Assembly: GCA_013141505.1 (NCBI GenBank)
Contig: JABFQX010000001.1
Coordinates: forward strand, 1-52,655
DNA from: Methyloglobulus sp.
Lineage (GTDB): Bacteria; Pseudomonadota; Gammaproteobacteria; Methylococcales; Methylomonadaceae
Length of the DNA: 52,655 nucleotides
Direction of reading: 5' to 3'
The notes beneath the pieces were generated by a model. That model was not told the DNA's origin and searched no databases. It saw only the letters and a list, made by a program, of their open reading frames with translations. Made by a program: the position numbers and the translations under genes. Every line of letters starts with the position of its first letter. Position 1 is the first letter of the stretch. Positions 27,045-36,180 of this stretch are shown one piece after another.

Positions 27045-28175
27045 CTAAAAATGAAAATGCGCCCCAAGCCCAATATATTCAACTTTGTTTTTATAAAACT
27101 GTCCGCTAGGTGTATAACCGTTAAAATATTCGACCAAAATTTGAAGCTTTCTATCGAGGACGCTCAAATTATTGAATTCGACACCCGCTCTGGCGGATAT
27201 ATCAGTGTTCCAATTATTTTCCTCAAAATTTTTGAAGTCTGCGGCAATAATAGGGCGCATTGAGGCAAATTCAAAATACCATGGGCTTCTGAATTCGACA
27301 CCATACTGGGTAGACCAAGGTTTTAGGTTTGACGGCTCTTTATGGAACAAGCCGCCGCCGCCCCCATAAATTCTAACGCCATAAGGTAATTCATAAGACA
27401 ACCTTAAATCGACACCTTCGTAGCTCAAATTAACCCGTTCGAATTTAGTGTTCGATTGTCTAATTAAGAACTCGTCCCCTAAATGCGAGCTTTGGTGATA
27501 AATGCGGCCGAATCCTGAAAACTGGCCAGTACGGAAACTGGTATAAATTGATGCAATGAAATCAGAATTTAGCAAATCGGCCGAAGAAGCGCCAAGGTTA
27601 AAGTCGCTGAACACGCCCCCTTGGATGCCTGATTCCCACTGAATAGTTGAGTTTTCTATATTCGCCCGATAAAACGGGATGGTTTCGCCAAAGCTGACCG
27701 AAGCAATATCGCGACCGTCAAAATTTGTCGTCTGATAATTCCGATAAGAGGCAGAAAAATGCGCCCAGCGAGGGTCGGCCAGCAAAGGTTTAAATAAATG
27801 TCCTTTGGGCAAAAAACCTACTGGTAATACGACAGATTGATTTGTCGTGACTGCTTCATCAGGAGCAACCTCTAACGGTTGCGTTAAGATGGGGTCAGAT
27901 TGGTAGGCTGACGCCGCAGCAAACTTAACCGAGTTTACACCTGGCACTTCGGAAAGTAACTGAACCGCCTTTGCTTGCTGATCAACTTGCAGGTTATCAG
28001 GAGGAATAAAAACAACACCGTTCTTTACGGTTAGTCCAGGCATATTAATTTTAAAGTTTTGCTTTACTACAGCAGCGGCATATCCGGCTATGAATATGTC
28101 GTCATTGCTTGCGGCATATACAAACCCACATTGCAGCATTATTATTGCAAAAACAAAATTTATTATTTTAATCAT
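27045..28175 (-). CDS. DUF1207 outer-membrane protein
   Basis: A 376-residue protein with a signal peptide (cleaved near VYAAS). An N-terminal soluble part (residues 25-90) contains a BON-like strand pattern, AGYAAAVVKQNFKINMPGLTVKNGVVFI. The core has VLPVGFLPKGHLFKPLLADPRWAHFSASYR, the DUF1207 signature, then amphipathic strands (residues 140-376) ending in FHF, a typical outer-membrane beta-barrel C-terminus. Role unknown; a barrel of about 12 strands is my estimate. A ribosome-binding site AAAGGT precedes the ATG. Confidence 0.78.
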   Translation of the reverse strand: MIKIINFVFAIIMLQCGFVYAASNDDIFIAGYAAAVVKQNFKINMPGLTVKNGVVFIPPDNLQVDQQAKAVQLLSEVPGVNSVKFAAASAYQSDPILTQPLEVAPDEAVTTNQSVVLPVGFLPKGHLFKPLLADPRWAHFSASYRNYQTTNFDGRDIASVSFGETIPFYRANIENSTIQWESGIQGGVFSDFNLGASSADLLNSDFIASIYTSFRTGQFSGFGRIYHQSSHLGDEFLIRQSNTKFERVNLSYEGVDLRLSYELPYGVRIYGGGGGLFHKEPSNLKPWSTQYGVEFRSPWYFEFASMRPIIAADFKNFEENNWNTDISARAGVEFNNLSVLDRKLQILVEYFNGYTPSGQFYKNKVEYIGLGAHFHF

Positions 28176-28630
28176 ATTTAATACCTTTATTTTGATTATA
28201 TTAGAGAATAGGTTTTCAGAGCACTGCCATTTATACCCAAGATAAATGCGAAAGATTGTTCAGTACATTCTGCTTGAAAAATCGGCAAAAATAACGGAGC
28301 GACTCTTGCTTTCGGCTATTCCATCTTTCTCCTGCAACGCTCTAAATCTCGCCTTAACTTGGCTCTGCGACTTCGCTTCACAAATGAGTCGACGCGATAT
28401 TGGAATGCACTTCAATTCCACTATGCGCTCGTGACATGAGCGTGAAATTGCCAGCCCTAACGCTTCTAGGAGGCTACTTGGGTATATCACACCGTAGCTT
28501 ATGATCATGTCACGATAAAACTTGATTTCTATGTAACCCAGAAAACTGTGTCCTGGCGCAAACATTAAACATAGGGCTTGCGTAGTTAAACATATTGCTA
28601 AACTAGAAGTAGGTCATATGACCAAATTTT
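28176..28630. other. gene-free stretch with a diverged repeat
   Basis: Open frames here (for example 28260-28565 minus) lack family features and good start signals. The part 28380-28440 contains GTCGACGCGATAT...CAATTCCACT, which recurs in inverted orientation near 46300-46375. An inverted repeat CGCTC/GAGCG lies at about 28424-28442. Confidence 0.4.
28380..28425 (+). repeat. diverged dispersed repeat, copy A
   Basis: ATGAGTCGACGCGATATT followed about 12 bp on by TCAATTCCACT. The reverse strand of 46310-46375 has ATGACTCGACGCGATATC and GCAATTCCACT at the same spacing. Both copies also encode a similar short peptide start (M-S/T-RRDI, then NST). It may be the remnant of a dispersed element. 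Confidence 0.4.
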
Positions 28631-29680
28631 TTATAAGGCCATAACAACACTATCAATAAAACTGAGCTTTTGAATAACACCATTTGGTAACAAAAATGGG
28701 TAACTATCTTTGTGACCCAGACTTCGATTCATAGTATTCAAAAACTGCGATAATGGCGCCCACTTATTCAAAAGTGTGTTACTGAAATTATTCCCCAAAA
28801 CATTATCGTTAGTACCTCGGCCAATTTCATTTTGCAAAGTTAAATGCCAGTGCTCAGCGGTATCTAAAGCATCCACTATATGCAAGTAATGCGCCCAAGT
28901 TTCTGCCCAGTCCTCCCAAGGGTGAGTAGACGCATAAGCCGAGACATAGTTGTTTTCCCAGTTGTGGGGCGGGCCTTGCTGATAATGCAAATGCAGGGCG
29001 TTTTCATAGTCCATCCGCTCATCACCAAATATTTCCCTATAAGGTTCTATCCAGTTTGTTCCATCGATCAGCTGATCCCAGTAAAAGTGTCCGGACTCAT
29101 GACGGAAATGGCCCAACAAAGTTCGGTAAGGTTCGTGCATCGCCTTTCTACGAATTTCACGTTCGACATCCTCAGCCTCGGTAATATTTAAGGTGATAAG
29201 ACCAGAGTCATGACCGGTTAGAATTTCGCCTTCTGTAGCATCGTCTTCCTTAAAATGGAACACCAAACCACTTTCAGGTTGTTCCATTCTTGAAGGAATA
29301 GGGAGTTTAAGGGCATATAAGGTGTAAAAAAGCCTACGCTTAGCAGACTCCAGAAGAAACCATAATTGTTTATTGTCTGGGTTGTTTAATGCAGGAATAA
29401 TTTCGGTGTAACGGCAAGACCAACACAAATCGCTTGGGTCATCTGCTGTAAGCATCCAATTACATACCCCGTGACTCAAATAGTTGTTGCAGGGTTTGTA
29501 ATTATGAATATTCTCGTTATGATTTTTTAAATGTGGCCTCCATTCCCCTATGTTAGATATGATAAAGCTAGCCATTTCCATGGTTTCAGGAATAAAACCG
29601 AGGGTATCTCCGCAGGTTTCACAGAAAACATTATCGAAAAAAACCATGCTCCCACAATTACCGCATTTAAAATTTTTCAC
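28631..29680 (-). CDS. putative zinc metallopeptidase with zinc ribbon (Peptidase_Mx type)
   Basis: A 349-residue protein. It starts with a zinc ribbon (CGNCGSMVFFDNVFCETCG), has a second cysteine set (CNNYLSHGVCNWM...CWSC, residues 64-89), and carries HFRHESGHFYWDQL with the zincin motif HESGH at residues 194-198. Further acidic and aromatic residues follow (DERMDYENALHLHY, HPWEDWAETWAHYLH). This layout matches the putative zinc-binding metallopeptidase family PF15887. The start is GTG, 6 bp after the upstream gene's stop, so it is the last gene of a minus-strand operon. Substrate unknown. Confidence 0.83.
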   Translation of the reverse strand: MKNFKCGNCGSMVFFDNVFCETCGDTLGFIPETMEMASFIISNIGEWRPHLKNHNENIHNYKPCNNYLSHGVCNWMLTADDPSDLCWSCRYTEIIPALNNPDNKQLWFLLESAKRRLFYTLYALKLPIPSRMEQPESGLVFHFKEDDATEGEILTGHDSGLITLNITEAEDVEREIRRKAMHEPYRTLLGHFRHESGHFYWDQLIDGTNWIEPYREIFGDERMDYENALHLHYQQGPPHNWENNYVSAYASTHPWEDWAETWAHYLHIVDALDTAEHWHLTLQNEIGRGTNDNVLGNNFSNTLLNKWAPLSQFLNTMNRSLGHKDSYPFLLPNGVIQKLSFIDSVVMAL

Positions 29681-29686
29681 TATTAT

Positions 29687-29935
29687 TTACCCACCATCAC
29701 CGATTTTTTCTAAGGGTGTCTGGCTGTCTGGATTAGCGTGTTCTTCATAAGGCTTTTGGCTATTATCAGAAGGTGATACTAACGGCTGACACTTGTCCAA
29801 CTCTTCCAATTCCATATAAACATTTTTGATCGATGCAGAAACAGTGTTCATCTGGGTTACTACTAATTCCATTTCATGTTTAAGCGCTTTAATCTTATTT
29901 TGATAAGTAAAGTAATCGGCTTGGTTCGTTTCCAT
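29687..29935 (-). CDS. small coiled-coil protein
   Basis: An 82-residue soluble protein. Residues 10-50 form a probable coiled coil (YQNKIKALKHEMELVVTQMNTVSASIKNVYMELEELDKC); the tail is polar and disordered (SPSDNSQKPYEEHANPDSQTPLE). No family recognised. A strong ribosome-binding site CTAGGAGA lies before the ATG. It stands between the branching enzyme and the peptidase genes, 6 bp from the latter. Confidence 0.65.
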   Translation of the reverse strand: METNQADYFTYQNKIKALKHEMELVVTQMNTVSASIKNVYMELEELDKCQPLVSPSDNSQKPYEEHANPDSQTPLEKIGDGG

Positions 29936-29980
29936 TTTTTTCTCCTAGTTCATTTCTCTTAAAGGTTAGTGTTTTTCGGG

Positions 29981-31789
29981 TCATGTTTCACCAGTATCTT
30001 GTGAAAAGATCGCCGTTGCGTAACTGCCTAAAGCCAATTTGATACTAAATGGTTGACCATCCCAGTCACCCTCGATTGCTTCGGTATCGACACAGGGAAA
30101 ATTGCCCAGTAATTTGCTGTATGCTGATGAGTCACTGTTAAACCTGACTTTCCATAGCCCTTCTGAAGGCACACCAATGCGGATATTTTCAGCAGGTTGG
30201 ATGGCTATGTTAGCCACTACAATCACATCGTCCCCATGGCCTCCTTCCCGCCAACGGCGAAATCCGATCACATTTCGGTCATGCTCGACATGGTGGACAT
30301 CAAGCCATTGCCCCATTAGCCCTAAAGTATTACCGTGCATATTGCGCCGTAATTCGGCTAAATCTCGGTAAAGCGACAGGACTCCTTTAAATGTCCTTGG
30401 CAAGGTCCAATCTAGTGGCACATCGTCCCGGAACCATTCGTCGGTCAAAAACTCCTGGCCTTGGAAAATCATTGGTATACCTGGCGCGGTATAGACTAAA
30501 ACCGCTGCCAGATTTGAACGTTGCAAAGCGGGTAAAGCAGCTGAATCATCCGGGGAAATTTCGGTTGGCAGCCTTGCCTTGCCATTGGCAACTTCATCAT
30601 GTGATTCGCTATACACCACACGCTTAAACGCATCGCCGTCAAAGCGGAACATCAACGCGTTTTCAACTTCATTCATGTCGCGATGCTGGTCATCGACCAT
30701 TGTCATCACTTCACGGATTGGATGGACAAATGCGGCATTCCATTGTGTATAAAATCCAGCACCGCCGACGCTGGTGGGTTTAACGAGATATTCGTTATCC
30801 TGCAAGTCCTCTGCGATCGTAATGGCATGGGGAAATTTAGCGTGGACTTCATCATTTATCCATTGCATTAGCCCCCAGCCTTCCTGTATTTCACTGTCGC
30901 CATCCGGATTGCTGTCAACTGAACGGATGTAGAGCGTCATATCCCAGCGCAAGCCATCGATTTTGTATTCATCCAGCCACATCATGGCATTGTCACGCAA
31001 GTAGGTACGCACTTCGCCACGACCATAATCGGGCCGGGTATCGCCCCACGGTGTACTGGAGCGGTAGTCATTATAGAAATAGATGCCGCCCTTGTCGTTT
31101 TCAGGCCAGCCATCAAATTGCCACAAGCCAAGATCGGAAGGCCCAAAGTGGTTGTAAACGACATCCATTACTACTGCGATTCCATGCTCATGCGCCGCCT
31201 TCACAAAAGCCAATAAGCCTTCAGGGCCGCCATAAGTCGTTTCCACTGCATAAGGGCAAGCGGGGTTATAGCCCCAGGACAAATCACCGGCGAACTCCGC
31301 TACCGGCATCACCTCAATCACATTAATGCCAAGGTTTTGTAGATATGACATTTTATTAATGGCGCTATCGAATGTACCGTGTTTTTCACCTGGCGGCACA
31401 TTGAACGAGCCAACGTGCATTTCGTAAATGATCGCTTGGTCAAGGGTGGGAGGTATGAAAACATCCCCGGCCAGTTCTGGCTTAGGTTTCCAGATAATTG
31501 ATTTGCCCACCGAATTTTCCATTGATCGTGCACGAGGATCAGGGCGGGTAAATTCTTTGCCTTGACTTTTGATGTGGTACAAAAAAGATTGCCCTTCTTT
31601 GGCATTAGGTATATGAGCGTACCATGTGCCGTTTTCTTCGCGGATCATAGGATTGGTTTCAGGTTTCCATTTATTAAAGTCGCCAACGACAGCGACACTT
31701 TCTGCGTTTGGAGCCCAAACCCTGAATGCAATGCCATAATCGGTCACAACAGCGCCCATACCTTGGATGACTTCATTGCCATCGTTCAT
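29981..31789 (-). CDS. GH13 alpha-glucan enzyme, branching-enzyme type
   Basis: A 602-residue enzyme. An N-terminal CBM48 domain (residues 12-105, YGIAFRVWAPNAESVAVVGDFNKW) precedes a GH13 barrel with region I VVMDVVYNHFG, region II DGLRWDM (nucleophile Asp283), region III TIAEDLQ (acid/base Glu327) and region IV ESHDEVANG (Asp398). The HDEVANG form and CBM48 suggest a 1,4-alpha-glucan branching enzyme or a close relative; trehalohydrolase is an alternative. It would act on glycogen-like glucan in the cytosol. It is distinct from the usual glg operon, lying between catalase and small stress genes, which suggests a role in stationary phase or stress reserves (inference). Spacing to catalase is 35 bp. 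Confidence 0.85.
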   Translation of the reverse strand: MNDGNEVIQGMGAVVTDYGIAFRVWAPNAESVAVVGDFNKWKPETNPMIREENGTWYAHIPNAKEGQSFLYHIKSQGKEFTRPDPRARSMENSVGKSIIWKPKPELAGDVFIPPTLDQAIIYEMHVGSFNVPPGEKHGTFDSAINKMSYLQNLGINVIEVMPVAEFAGDLSWGYNPACPYAVETTYGGPEGLLAFVKAAHEHGIAVVMDVVYNHFGPSDLGLWQFDGWPENDKGGIYFYNDYRSSTPWGDTRPDYGRGEVRTYLRDNAMMWLDEYKIDGLRWDMTLYIRSVDSNPDGDSEIQEGWGLMQWINDEVHAKFPHAITIAEDLQDNEYLVKPTSVGGAGFYTQWNAAFVHPIREVMTMVDDQHRDMNEVENALMFRFDGDAFKRVVYSESHDEVANGKARLPTEISPDDSAALPALQRSNLAAVLVYTAPGIPMIFQGQEFLTDEWFRDDVPLDWTLPRTFKGVLSLYRDLAELRRNMHGNTLGLMGQWLDVHHVEHDRNVIGFRRWREGGHGDDVIVVANIAIQPAENIRIGVPSEGLWKVRFNSDSSAYSKLLGNFPCVDTEAIEGDWDGQPFSIKLALGSYATAIFSQDTGET

Positions 31790-31824
31790 CTTGCCTCCTA
31801 AAACTGAAGAATTTGTAGTGTTGT

Positions 31825-33285
31825 TTAACCCTGAACCTCACCTAAAGATATTCCTAATGCCTTAGCCACACCTTGCCCATAAGCCGTATCGGCTTTCATG
31901 CAGTTGGCAATATGAAGTAACTTTATTTGTTTGGGCGCATCTTGCATGCTGCGGGCCGTATTGCTGAATAATGCCTGTTGTTGTTGTGTGGACATGATCC
32001 TGAACAACAATCCTGGCTGGGTATAATAATCAGAATCGACACGATGGTTCCAATGATCCGCCGCACCTTCCAAGCTTAACGGCGGCTCTTTGGATTCGGG
32101 CTGATCTTGCCATTCGCCATAACTGTTTGGTTCATATCCTAACCGGCTGCCTTGATTGCCATCCACCCGCATTAAACCGTCACGGTGGAAACTATGCACC
32201 GGACACCTCGGTTGGTTGACAGGTATTTGGTTATGATTGACGCCAAGTCGATAGCGCTGGGCATCACCATAGGAAAATAAGCGTCCTTGCAGCATTTTAT
32301 CCGGGGAAAACCCTATCCCAGGAACCACATTGGCCGGATTAAAAGCTGCTTGCTCCACCTCGGCAAAATAATTATCCGGATTCCTGTTGAGCTCCATGAC
32401 ACCGACTTCGTGTAAAGGGTAGTCATCTTTCAACCACACTTTGGTAAGATCGAACGGGTTATATGGACAGTTCACCGCTTCGTTTTCGGGCATGACTTGG
32501 ACGAATAGTTTCCATCGTGGTAAATCCCCTTTTTCTATGCTTTCGTACAAATCACGTTGGTGCGATTCGCGGTCTTTGCCAACCAGCTGCTCTGCTTCGG
32601 CATCAGATAAATTTTTGATGCCTTGCTGACAGACAAAATGGAATTTAACCCAAAAGCGTTCGTTATTTTCATTGATAAAACTGAAGGTATGGCTACCAAA
32701 ACCATGCATGTTTCGATAAGAGGCGGGAATTCCTCGATCGCTCATAGCTATGGTTATTTGGTGCAAGGCTTCGGGCAATAATGTCCAGAAATCCCAATTA
32801 TTTTTTGGGCTTCTTAAATTAGTGCGCGGATCGCGTTTGACAGCATGGTTTAAATCTGGAAATTTCAGGGGATCGCGCATAAAAAAAACCGGAGTGTTAT
32901 TGCCGACCAAATCCCAATTGCCTTCCTCAGTATAAAATTTTATGGAGAAGCCGCGTATATCGCGCTCGGCATCGGCGGCGCCACGTTCACCAGCGACAGT
33001 TGAAAAACGCACGAACAAATCGGTTTTTTTACCCACTTGCGAAAAAATTTTCGCTCTTGTGTATTTACTTATGTCTCGGGTAACAGTAAATGAGCCGTAA
33101 GCCCCAGAACCCTTGGCATGCATGCGCCTTTCCGGGATGACCTCCCTGTCAAAATGAGCCAGTTTTTCCAAAAACCAGACATCCTGCATCAATTGCGGAC
33201 CACGAGGACCAGCGGTCAGAATGTTCTGGTTATCCTGTACAGGACAACCGGTCGCTGTGGTTAGCTTGGGTGTATCGTTTGACAT
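31825..33285 (-). CDS. katA: monofunctional haem catalase, clade 3-like
   Basis: A 486-residue catalase that breaks down hydrogen peroxide. Distal His56 lies in [14 protein letters not shown], the distal Asn in [16 protein letters not shown] (about 129), and the proximal haem Tyr in [17 protein letters not shown]. The small-subunit length (about 485 residues, no flavodoxin-like C-terminal domain) fits the KatA-type clade. A ribosome-binding site GGAGTAATC precedes the ATG. It is part of a minus-strand cluster with MgtC upstream and the GH13 enzyme downstream. Confidence 0.94.
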   Translation of the reverse strand: MSNDTPKLTTATGCPVQDNQNILTAGPRGPQLMQDVWFLEKLAHFDREVIPERRMHAKGSGAYGSFTVTRDISKYTRAKIFSQVGKKTDLFVRFSTVAGERGAADAERDIRGFSIKFYTEEGNWDLVGNNTPVFFMRDPLKFPDLNHAVKRDPRTNLRSPKNNWDFWTLLPEALHQITIAMSDRGIPASYRNMHGFGSHTFSFINENNERFWVKFHFVCQQGIKNLSDAEAEQLVGKDRESHQRDLYESIEKGDLPRWKLFVQVMPENEAVNCPYNPFDLTKVWLKDDYPLHEVGVMELNRNPDNYFAEVEQAAFNPANVVPGIGFSPDKMLQGRLFSYGDAQRYRLGVNHNQIPVNQPRCPVHSFHRDGLMRVDGNQGSRLGYEPNSYGEWQDQPESKEPPLSLEGAADHWNHRVDSDYYTQPGLLFRIMSTQQQQALFSNTARSMQDAPKQIKLLHIANCMKADTAYGQGVAKALGISLGEVQG

Positions 33286-33354
33286 GATTACTCCTATTGA
33301 AATCCTTATAAATCTGCAGAAAATGGTAATTAAAATGTATTCAAATCATATTTG

Positions 33355-33825
33355 TTAAGCTTTGGCTTCAAGCTTGAGTTTAATATAACCAACTATCGCT
33401 AACGTCACCCAAGTTAACAACACCGCCAACAAAGCAATGCCCAAGCTGCCTAACCCAAGCGCTACTCCTACGCCCGCAGTCAACCAAATTCCTGCCGCCG
33501 TAGTTAACCCTTTCACGTCGTCGGTGGCCGATTGCTTGACTATGGCACCGGCACCAAGAAATCCTATGCCAGTCGCTACGCCTTGCACGGTTCTGCTTAT
33601 CTCGCCCATCGATATGCCTAACTCCAGGGGCACGATGACGAATAGTGCTGAACCCATGGCAACCAGTATGTGGGTGCGCAAACCGGCGGGTTTGTCGTTT
33701 TGTTCGCGTTCCATACCGATGATGCCGCCCAGTATCATCGCAAGTATTAAGCGCAATGAAACTCGGATGAATTCGCTGGTGTCAGGTAGTCCCCGACTCA
33801 GCTCTTGCGATATTATTTCCCACAT
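33355..33825 (-). CDS. MgtC/SapB-family membrane protein
   Basis: A 156-residue protein with four to five membrane helices: residues 20-40, 50-70, 84-105 and 118-145. The MgtC signature LAMILGGIIGMEREQNDKPAGLRTHILVAMGSALFVIV is complete, as is GVATGIGFLGAGAIVK. MgtC proteins help survival under low magnesium, acid or osmotic stress, in some bacteria by restraining ATP synthase. The short form lacks the C-terminal ACT-like domain of virulence MgtC. It is the first gene before catalase, 69 bp away. Confidence 0.9.
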   Translation of the reverse strand: MWEIISQELSRGLPDTSEFIRVSLRLILAMILGGIIGMEREQNDKPAGLRTHILVAMGSALFVIVPLELGISMGEISRTVQGVATGIGFLGAGAIVKQSATDDVKGLTTAAGIWLTAGVGVALGLGSLGIALLAVLLTWVTLAIVGYIKLKLEAKA

Positions 33826-33923
33826 AAAGTTTAAAAATGAAAATCAATATCAAATCGCCAAAGTGGCGGTTTGCCAAAAAACAATATAACTGCCAGCCGC
33901 CTGCAGTTTTCCAAGCATACGCA

Positions 33924-34286
33924 CTATGCCGCCATTTTTCGGCATTCATCGGCACAAACCCGGCAAGAATCGGCACAACGTTGACAATGATCCATGTTAT
34001 GTTGGGAACATTGTTCAGCGCACCATTCACACACGTTCGCACAAAGGGCACAATATTCTTTGGCAAACCGGCTGCCCCTGGCTAATGCCCGTGCGCATTG
34101 CATACAAATTTCCAGGCATTCGTAACAACATAACGGGCAGTCATTAGGGCTGCTTTAGCCAATCATGGCCGCTAAGCAAACTTCGCAATCGATAGCACAG
34201 GTTTGACAAGCTTTAATACAGGCGGCGGCATAGTCTTGATTAACCACACAACTTTTTTCATCCTTACATTCGGATTCTTGATGCAT
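33924..34286 (-). pseudogene. Csp-type copper-storage (four-helix bundle) protein gene with in-frame TAA
   Basis: The frame from ATG 34286 (ribosome-binding site GAGGAGA) to TAG at 33924-33926 is 121 codons. It shows the Csp/DUF326 pattern: 23 cysteines in CxxxC/CxxC spacing, such as CIKACQTCAIDCEVC before, and CMQCARALARGSRFAKEYC and CQRCADSCRVCADECRKMAA after. Codon 44 is TAA (34155-34157), splitting the first 43 residues from the rest, with no frame change. The ARGSRFA..YC segment is typical of cytosolic Csp3-like proteins that bind many Cu(I) ions. A single base change from GAA or CAA would restore it. It may be a recent null mutation, a sequencing error or a readthrough case. Confidence 0.88.
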
Positions 34287-34313
34287 GACGTTCTCCTCAT
34301 CTAATTTGATGGT

Positions 34314-34336
34314 TGGGTAATGAATTAAATTACCCA
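34314..34336. promoter_or_regulatory. perfect palindrome upstream of copper-storage gene
   Basis: TGGGTAAT (34314-34321), a 7-nt loop, then ATTACCCA (34329-34336). It lies about 30 bp before the Csp start and after the stop of the upstream gene. No T-run follows on the minus strand, so an operator or mRNA hairpin is as likely as a terminator. Confidence 0.4.
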
Positions 34337-34409
34337 AGTTTTCTCGAAATAGGGCTAACTTCCTTGTTTAGCCGCATAGTGTTAAAAAAATTGAAGTTGC
34401 TTCGATAAG

Positions 34410-34676
34410 TTATTCGTCAACTTTGTTTTTAACTTCACCGGCTTTGTCCTTAACCGCATCAGTAGTTTCTTCAAGGCGGTGTTTGGCTTTCTCTTTCAAG
34501 CATTCTGTGTCAGTGTCCATACAAACCGCTTCTTTGACACGGTTTACCGCTTTATCTGTATCACGGCTTAATTCCTTTTTAGTCGCTTCCTTTTTTTCAT
34601 CTTCGGTTTCCAAAGCATAAGCACTGACAAATGCAGTTGATAATGCGGCGATAAGAATTAATTTTGAAAGTTTCAT
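34410..34676 (-). CDS. small exported helical protein
   Basis: An 88-residue protein with a signal peptide (MKLSKLILIAALSTAFVSAYA) and a highly charged helical mature part (EDEKKEATKKELSRDTDKAVNRVKEAVC...AKHRLEETTDAVKDKAGEVKNKVDE) with two cysteines. The repeated KDKAGEVKNK style resembles CsbD/LEA-like stress proteins, but I do not assign a family. ATG 34676 is chosen because TAGGAGAA sits 8 bp before it; an earlier ATG lacks such a site. Confidence 0.7.
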   Translation of the reverse strand: MKLSKLILIAALSTAFVSAYALETEDEKKEATKKELSRDTDKAVNRVKEAVCMDTDTECLKEKAKHRLEETTDAVKDKAGEVKNKVDE

Positions 34677-34768
34677 AGTGGTTCTCCTAAATAGTATAAA
34701 AATGCTGAATATCACTGAAAACAAAGTTATTTTGATCGTTCAGCCTTTGGTTAGTGGTGCCTGTCATC

Positions 34769-35104
34769 TTATTTTTTAAGATGGATGTCATTACGAACGG
34801 ATCGGACACCATCTGTCTGTTGAGCCAGTGCTTCCGCCTGATTTATTTCAGCACTTGAATTAGCAAACCCGCTAAGCTGCACAATGCCTTTGTAGGTCTC
34901 AACGCTAATTCGCAAGCCGCTTACGACTGGATCGTCCAATAATTTAGCTTTTACCTTTGTGGTGATAGCGGAATCATCAACAAACTGGCCGGTGCTTTCT
35001 TTTGTTGGTGTTGAAGTACAGCCGTTAATTCCCAGGGAAATAACTAAAGCTACAGCGAAGACAAATAAGTAACGAAAAGTGATAATATGTGGTTTGGTTT
35101 TCAT
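34769..35104 (-). CDS. BON-domain lipoprotein (OsmY-like)
   Basis: A 111-residue lipoprotein. The signal ends in a lipobox (LGINGC, acylated Cys29), followed by a short linker and one BON domain (DDSAITTKVKAKLLDDPVVSGLRISVETYKGIVQLSGFANSSAEINQAEALAQQTDGVRSVRNDIHLK). BON proteins are periplasmic or envelope proteins induced by osmotic and stationary-phase stress, thought to bind phospholipid. It lies in a run of small stress genes on the minus strand. Confidence 0.88.
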   Translation of the reverse strand: MKTKPHIITFRYLFVFAVALVISLGINGCTSTPTKESTGQFVDDSAITTKVKAKLLDDPVVSGLRISVETYKGIVQLSGFANSSAEINQAEALAQQTDGVRSVRNDIHLKK

Positions 35105-35225
35105 GATAATCCCCTTAATCTTTTATACTTAGATTGATTGGTTCTAAGTTTTAATGTAGTTGTTTTACTCAGCAACCCTAACGGCTTAAATCGCCCGCAA
35201 GAATCAACTTTTTATTTATGGCAAC

Positions 35226-35393
35226 TTACACTGGTGGCCCGCGTTTGCCGATTACCCAAAAAACTATGGCTAAAACCAATCCTGCAACAAATGCGATTTT
35301 AGCCATGCCGACGGATGCGCCTGCGATACCGCCAAACCCCAGTACCCCGGCGATGATGGCGATTATTAAAAAAGTGATAGCCCAGTTAAACAT
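35226..35393 (-). CDS. DUF1328 (YtjA-like) small membrane protein
   Basis: A 55-residue protein reading [20 protein letters not shown], then [20 protein letters not shown] and [12 protein letters not shown]. Two membrane helices separated by a GGIAGA turn are the hallmark of DUF1328. GGAGAG lies before the ATG. It follows the coiled-coil gene 35429-35719 closely, so they are probably co-transcribed from the sigma-54-like promoter at 35830. Function unknown. Confidence 0.88.
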   Translation of the reverse strand: MFNWAITFLIIAIIAGVLGFGGIAGASVGMAKIAFVAGLVLAIVFWVIGKRGPPV

Positions 35394-35428
35394 GATGGCT
35401 CTCCGAAAATTGTTTTTTAAAACCCTGC

Positions 35429-35719
35429 TTAGGTATGTTTGGAAATAAAACTGCTTACAGAACTGGTAAACTTATTCCACTTGTCTTCGGCTTCATCCTT
35501 GACGTCATCCCAAGCATCATCTGCTTTCTCCGTCAATTGGTCATAGTAAGTAGAAAATTCTGTCTTGGCTTTCTCCAAATCGCCCATTTGTTCTTCAAAC
35601 TTCACTTTTGCATCGGCCATCAGGTTATTGCCCTTGGCCTTAAGTAATTCGGTTTTAGCTTCAATCTCCCTCAACTCGGCATCGACTTTTTGTTTATAAG
35701 CATCTTTTTGGTTGTGCAT
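35429..35719 (-). CDS. coiled-coil stress-type protein
   Basis: A 96-residue cytosolic protein starting [16 protein letters not shown]; a site TTTGGAGA supports ATG 35719 over an earlier start. Almost all of it is heptad-like helix ([38 protein letters not shown]), then [27 protein letters not shown], a pattern seen in sll1863-type stress proteins. First gene of a leftward unit with DUF1328; a sigma-54 -24/-12 element lies about 110 bp upstream. Confidence 0.72.
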   Translation of the reverse strand: MHNQKDAYKQKVDAELREIEAKTELLKAKGNNLMADAKVKFEEQMGDLEKAKTEFSTYYDQLTEKADDAWDDVKDEAEDKWNKFTSSVSSFISKHT

Positions 35720-36180
35720 GATATTTCTCCAAATTTTCAATTTTTGTAAATGGGCAACGATTACAAAATTACTTAATAATCTTTCTCTTACCCGTTAAAT
35801 ACTGATAAATACAGTATCTGTAGTTAATTTAGCAAAACTTATGCCAATATAAATAATTATTAATTATTTGTTATTTTTCAGTTGGTTAAGAAAAGCATAA
35901 AAAGCGGTTAAAGAAAGTTGCCGGAAATATTTACCCGTGAACAAGTAATATTTGCCTGTTGCAAATAAGAGAAGAGGCTTTAACGAAGGTGTGGAACTTA
36001 GGAACGGAATGATATGACTATTTATTTAAAAAGCGGGCAGATCGGGCTTGCTTAAAAAAACTATAAATATTAAGGCTTTGGCGTGGAATCTGATTAGTCC
36101 TAGGAATAGGCGGGATTGGGCTACGTTAAACAGCATTACTTGCGGAGTTAGATAGAAAATTTTCTTGAAACTATGATGAA
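35720..36180. other. 460-bp gene-free regulatory region
   Basis: No open frame supported. It contains the sigma-54-like element at 35830-35847 and a long AT-rich upstream stretch. No obvious terminator for the LOV gene was recognised. Confidence 0.4.
35830..35847 (-). promoter_or_regulatory. sigma-54 promoter element (-24/-12)
   Basis: On the minus strand TTGGCATAAGTTTTGCTA: GG and GC are separated by exactly 10 bases and TGGCA...TTGCT fits the consensus TGGCACRN4TTGCW well. It is about 110 bp upstream of the coiled-coil/DUF1328 unit. An upstream non-coding region of over 300 bp leaves space for activator sites. Confidence 0.7.

Noticed and set aside
28260-28565. Minus-strand frame of 101 codons in the gap after the DUF1207 gene
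   Set aside because: No ribosome-binding site, no recognisable domain, and it overlaps the diverged repeat; composition does not look coding.
33895-33915. Minus-strand GG-N10-GC match inside the copper-storage gene
   Set aside because: TTGGAAAACTGCAGGCGG matches only the two dinucleotides; flanking bases do not fit and it lies within coding sequence.
33782-34066. Minus-strand frame of 94 codons overlapping the MgtC start and the copper-storage gene
   Set aside because: It is in a different frame from the cysteine-rich Csp frame, which has a clear family pattern; this one is a shadow.
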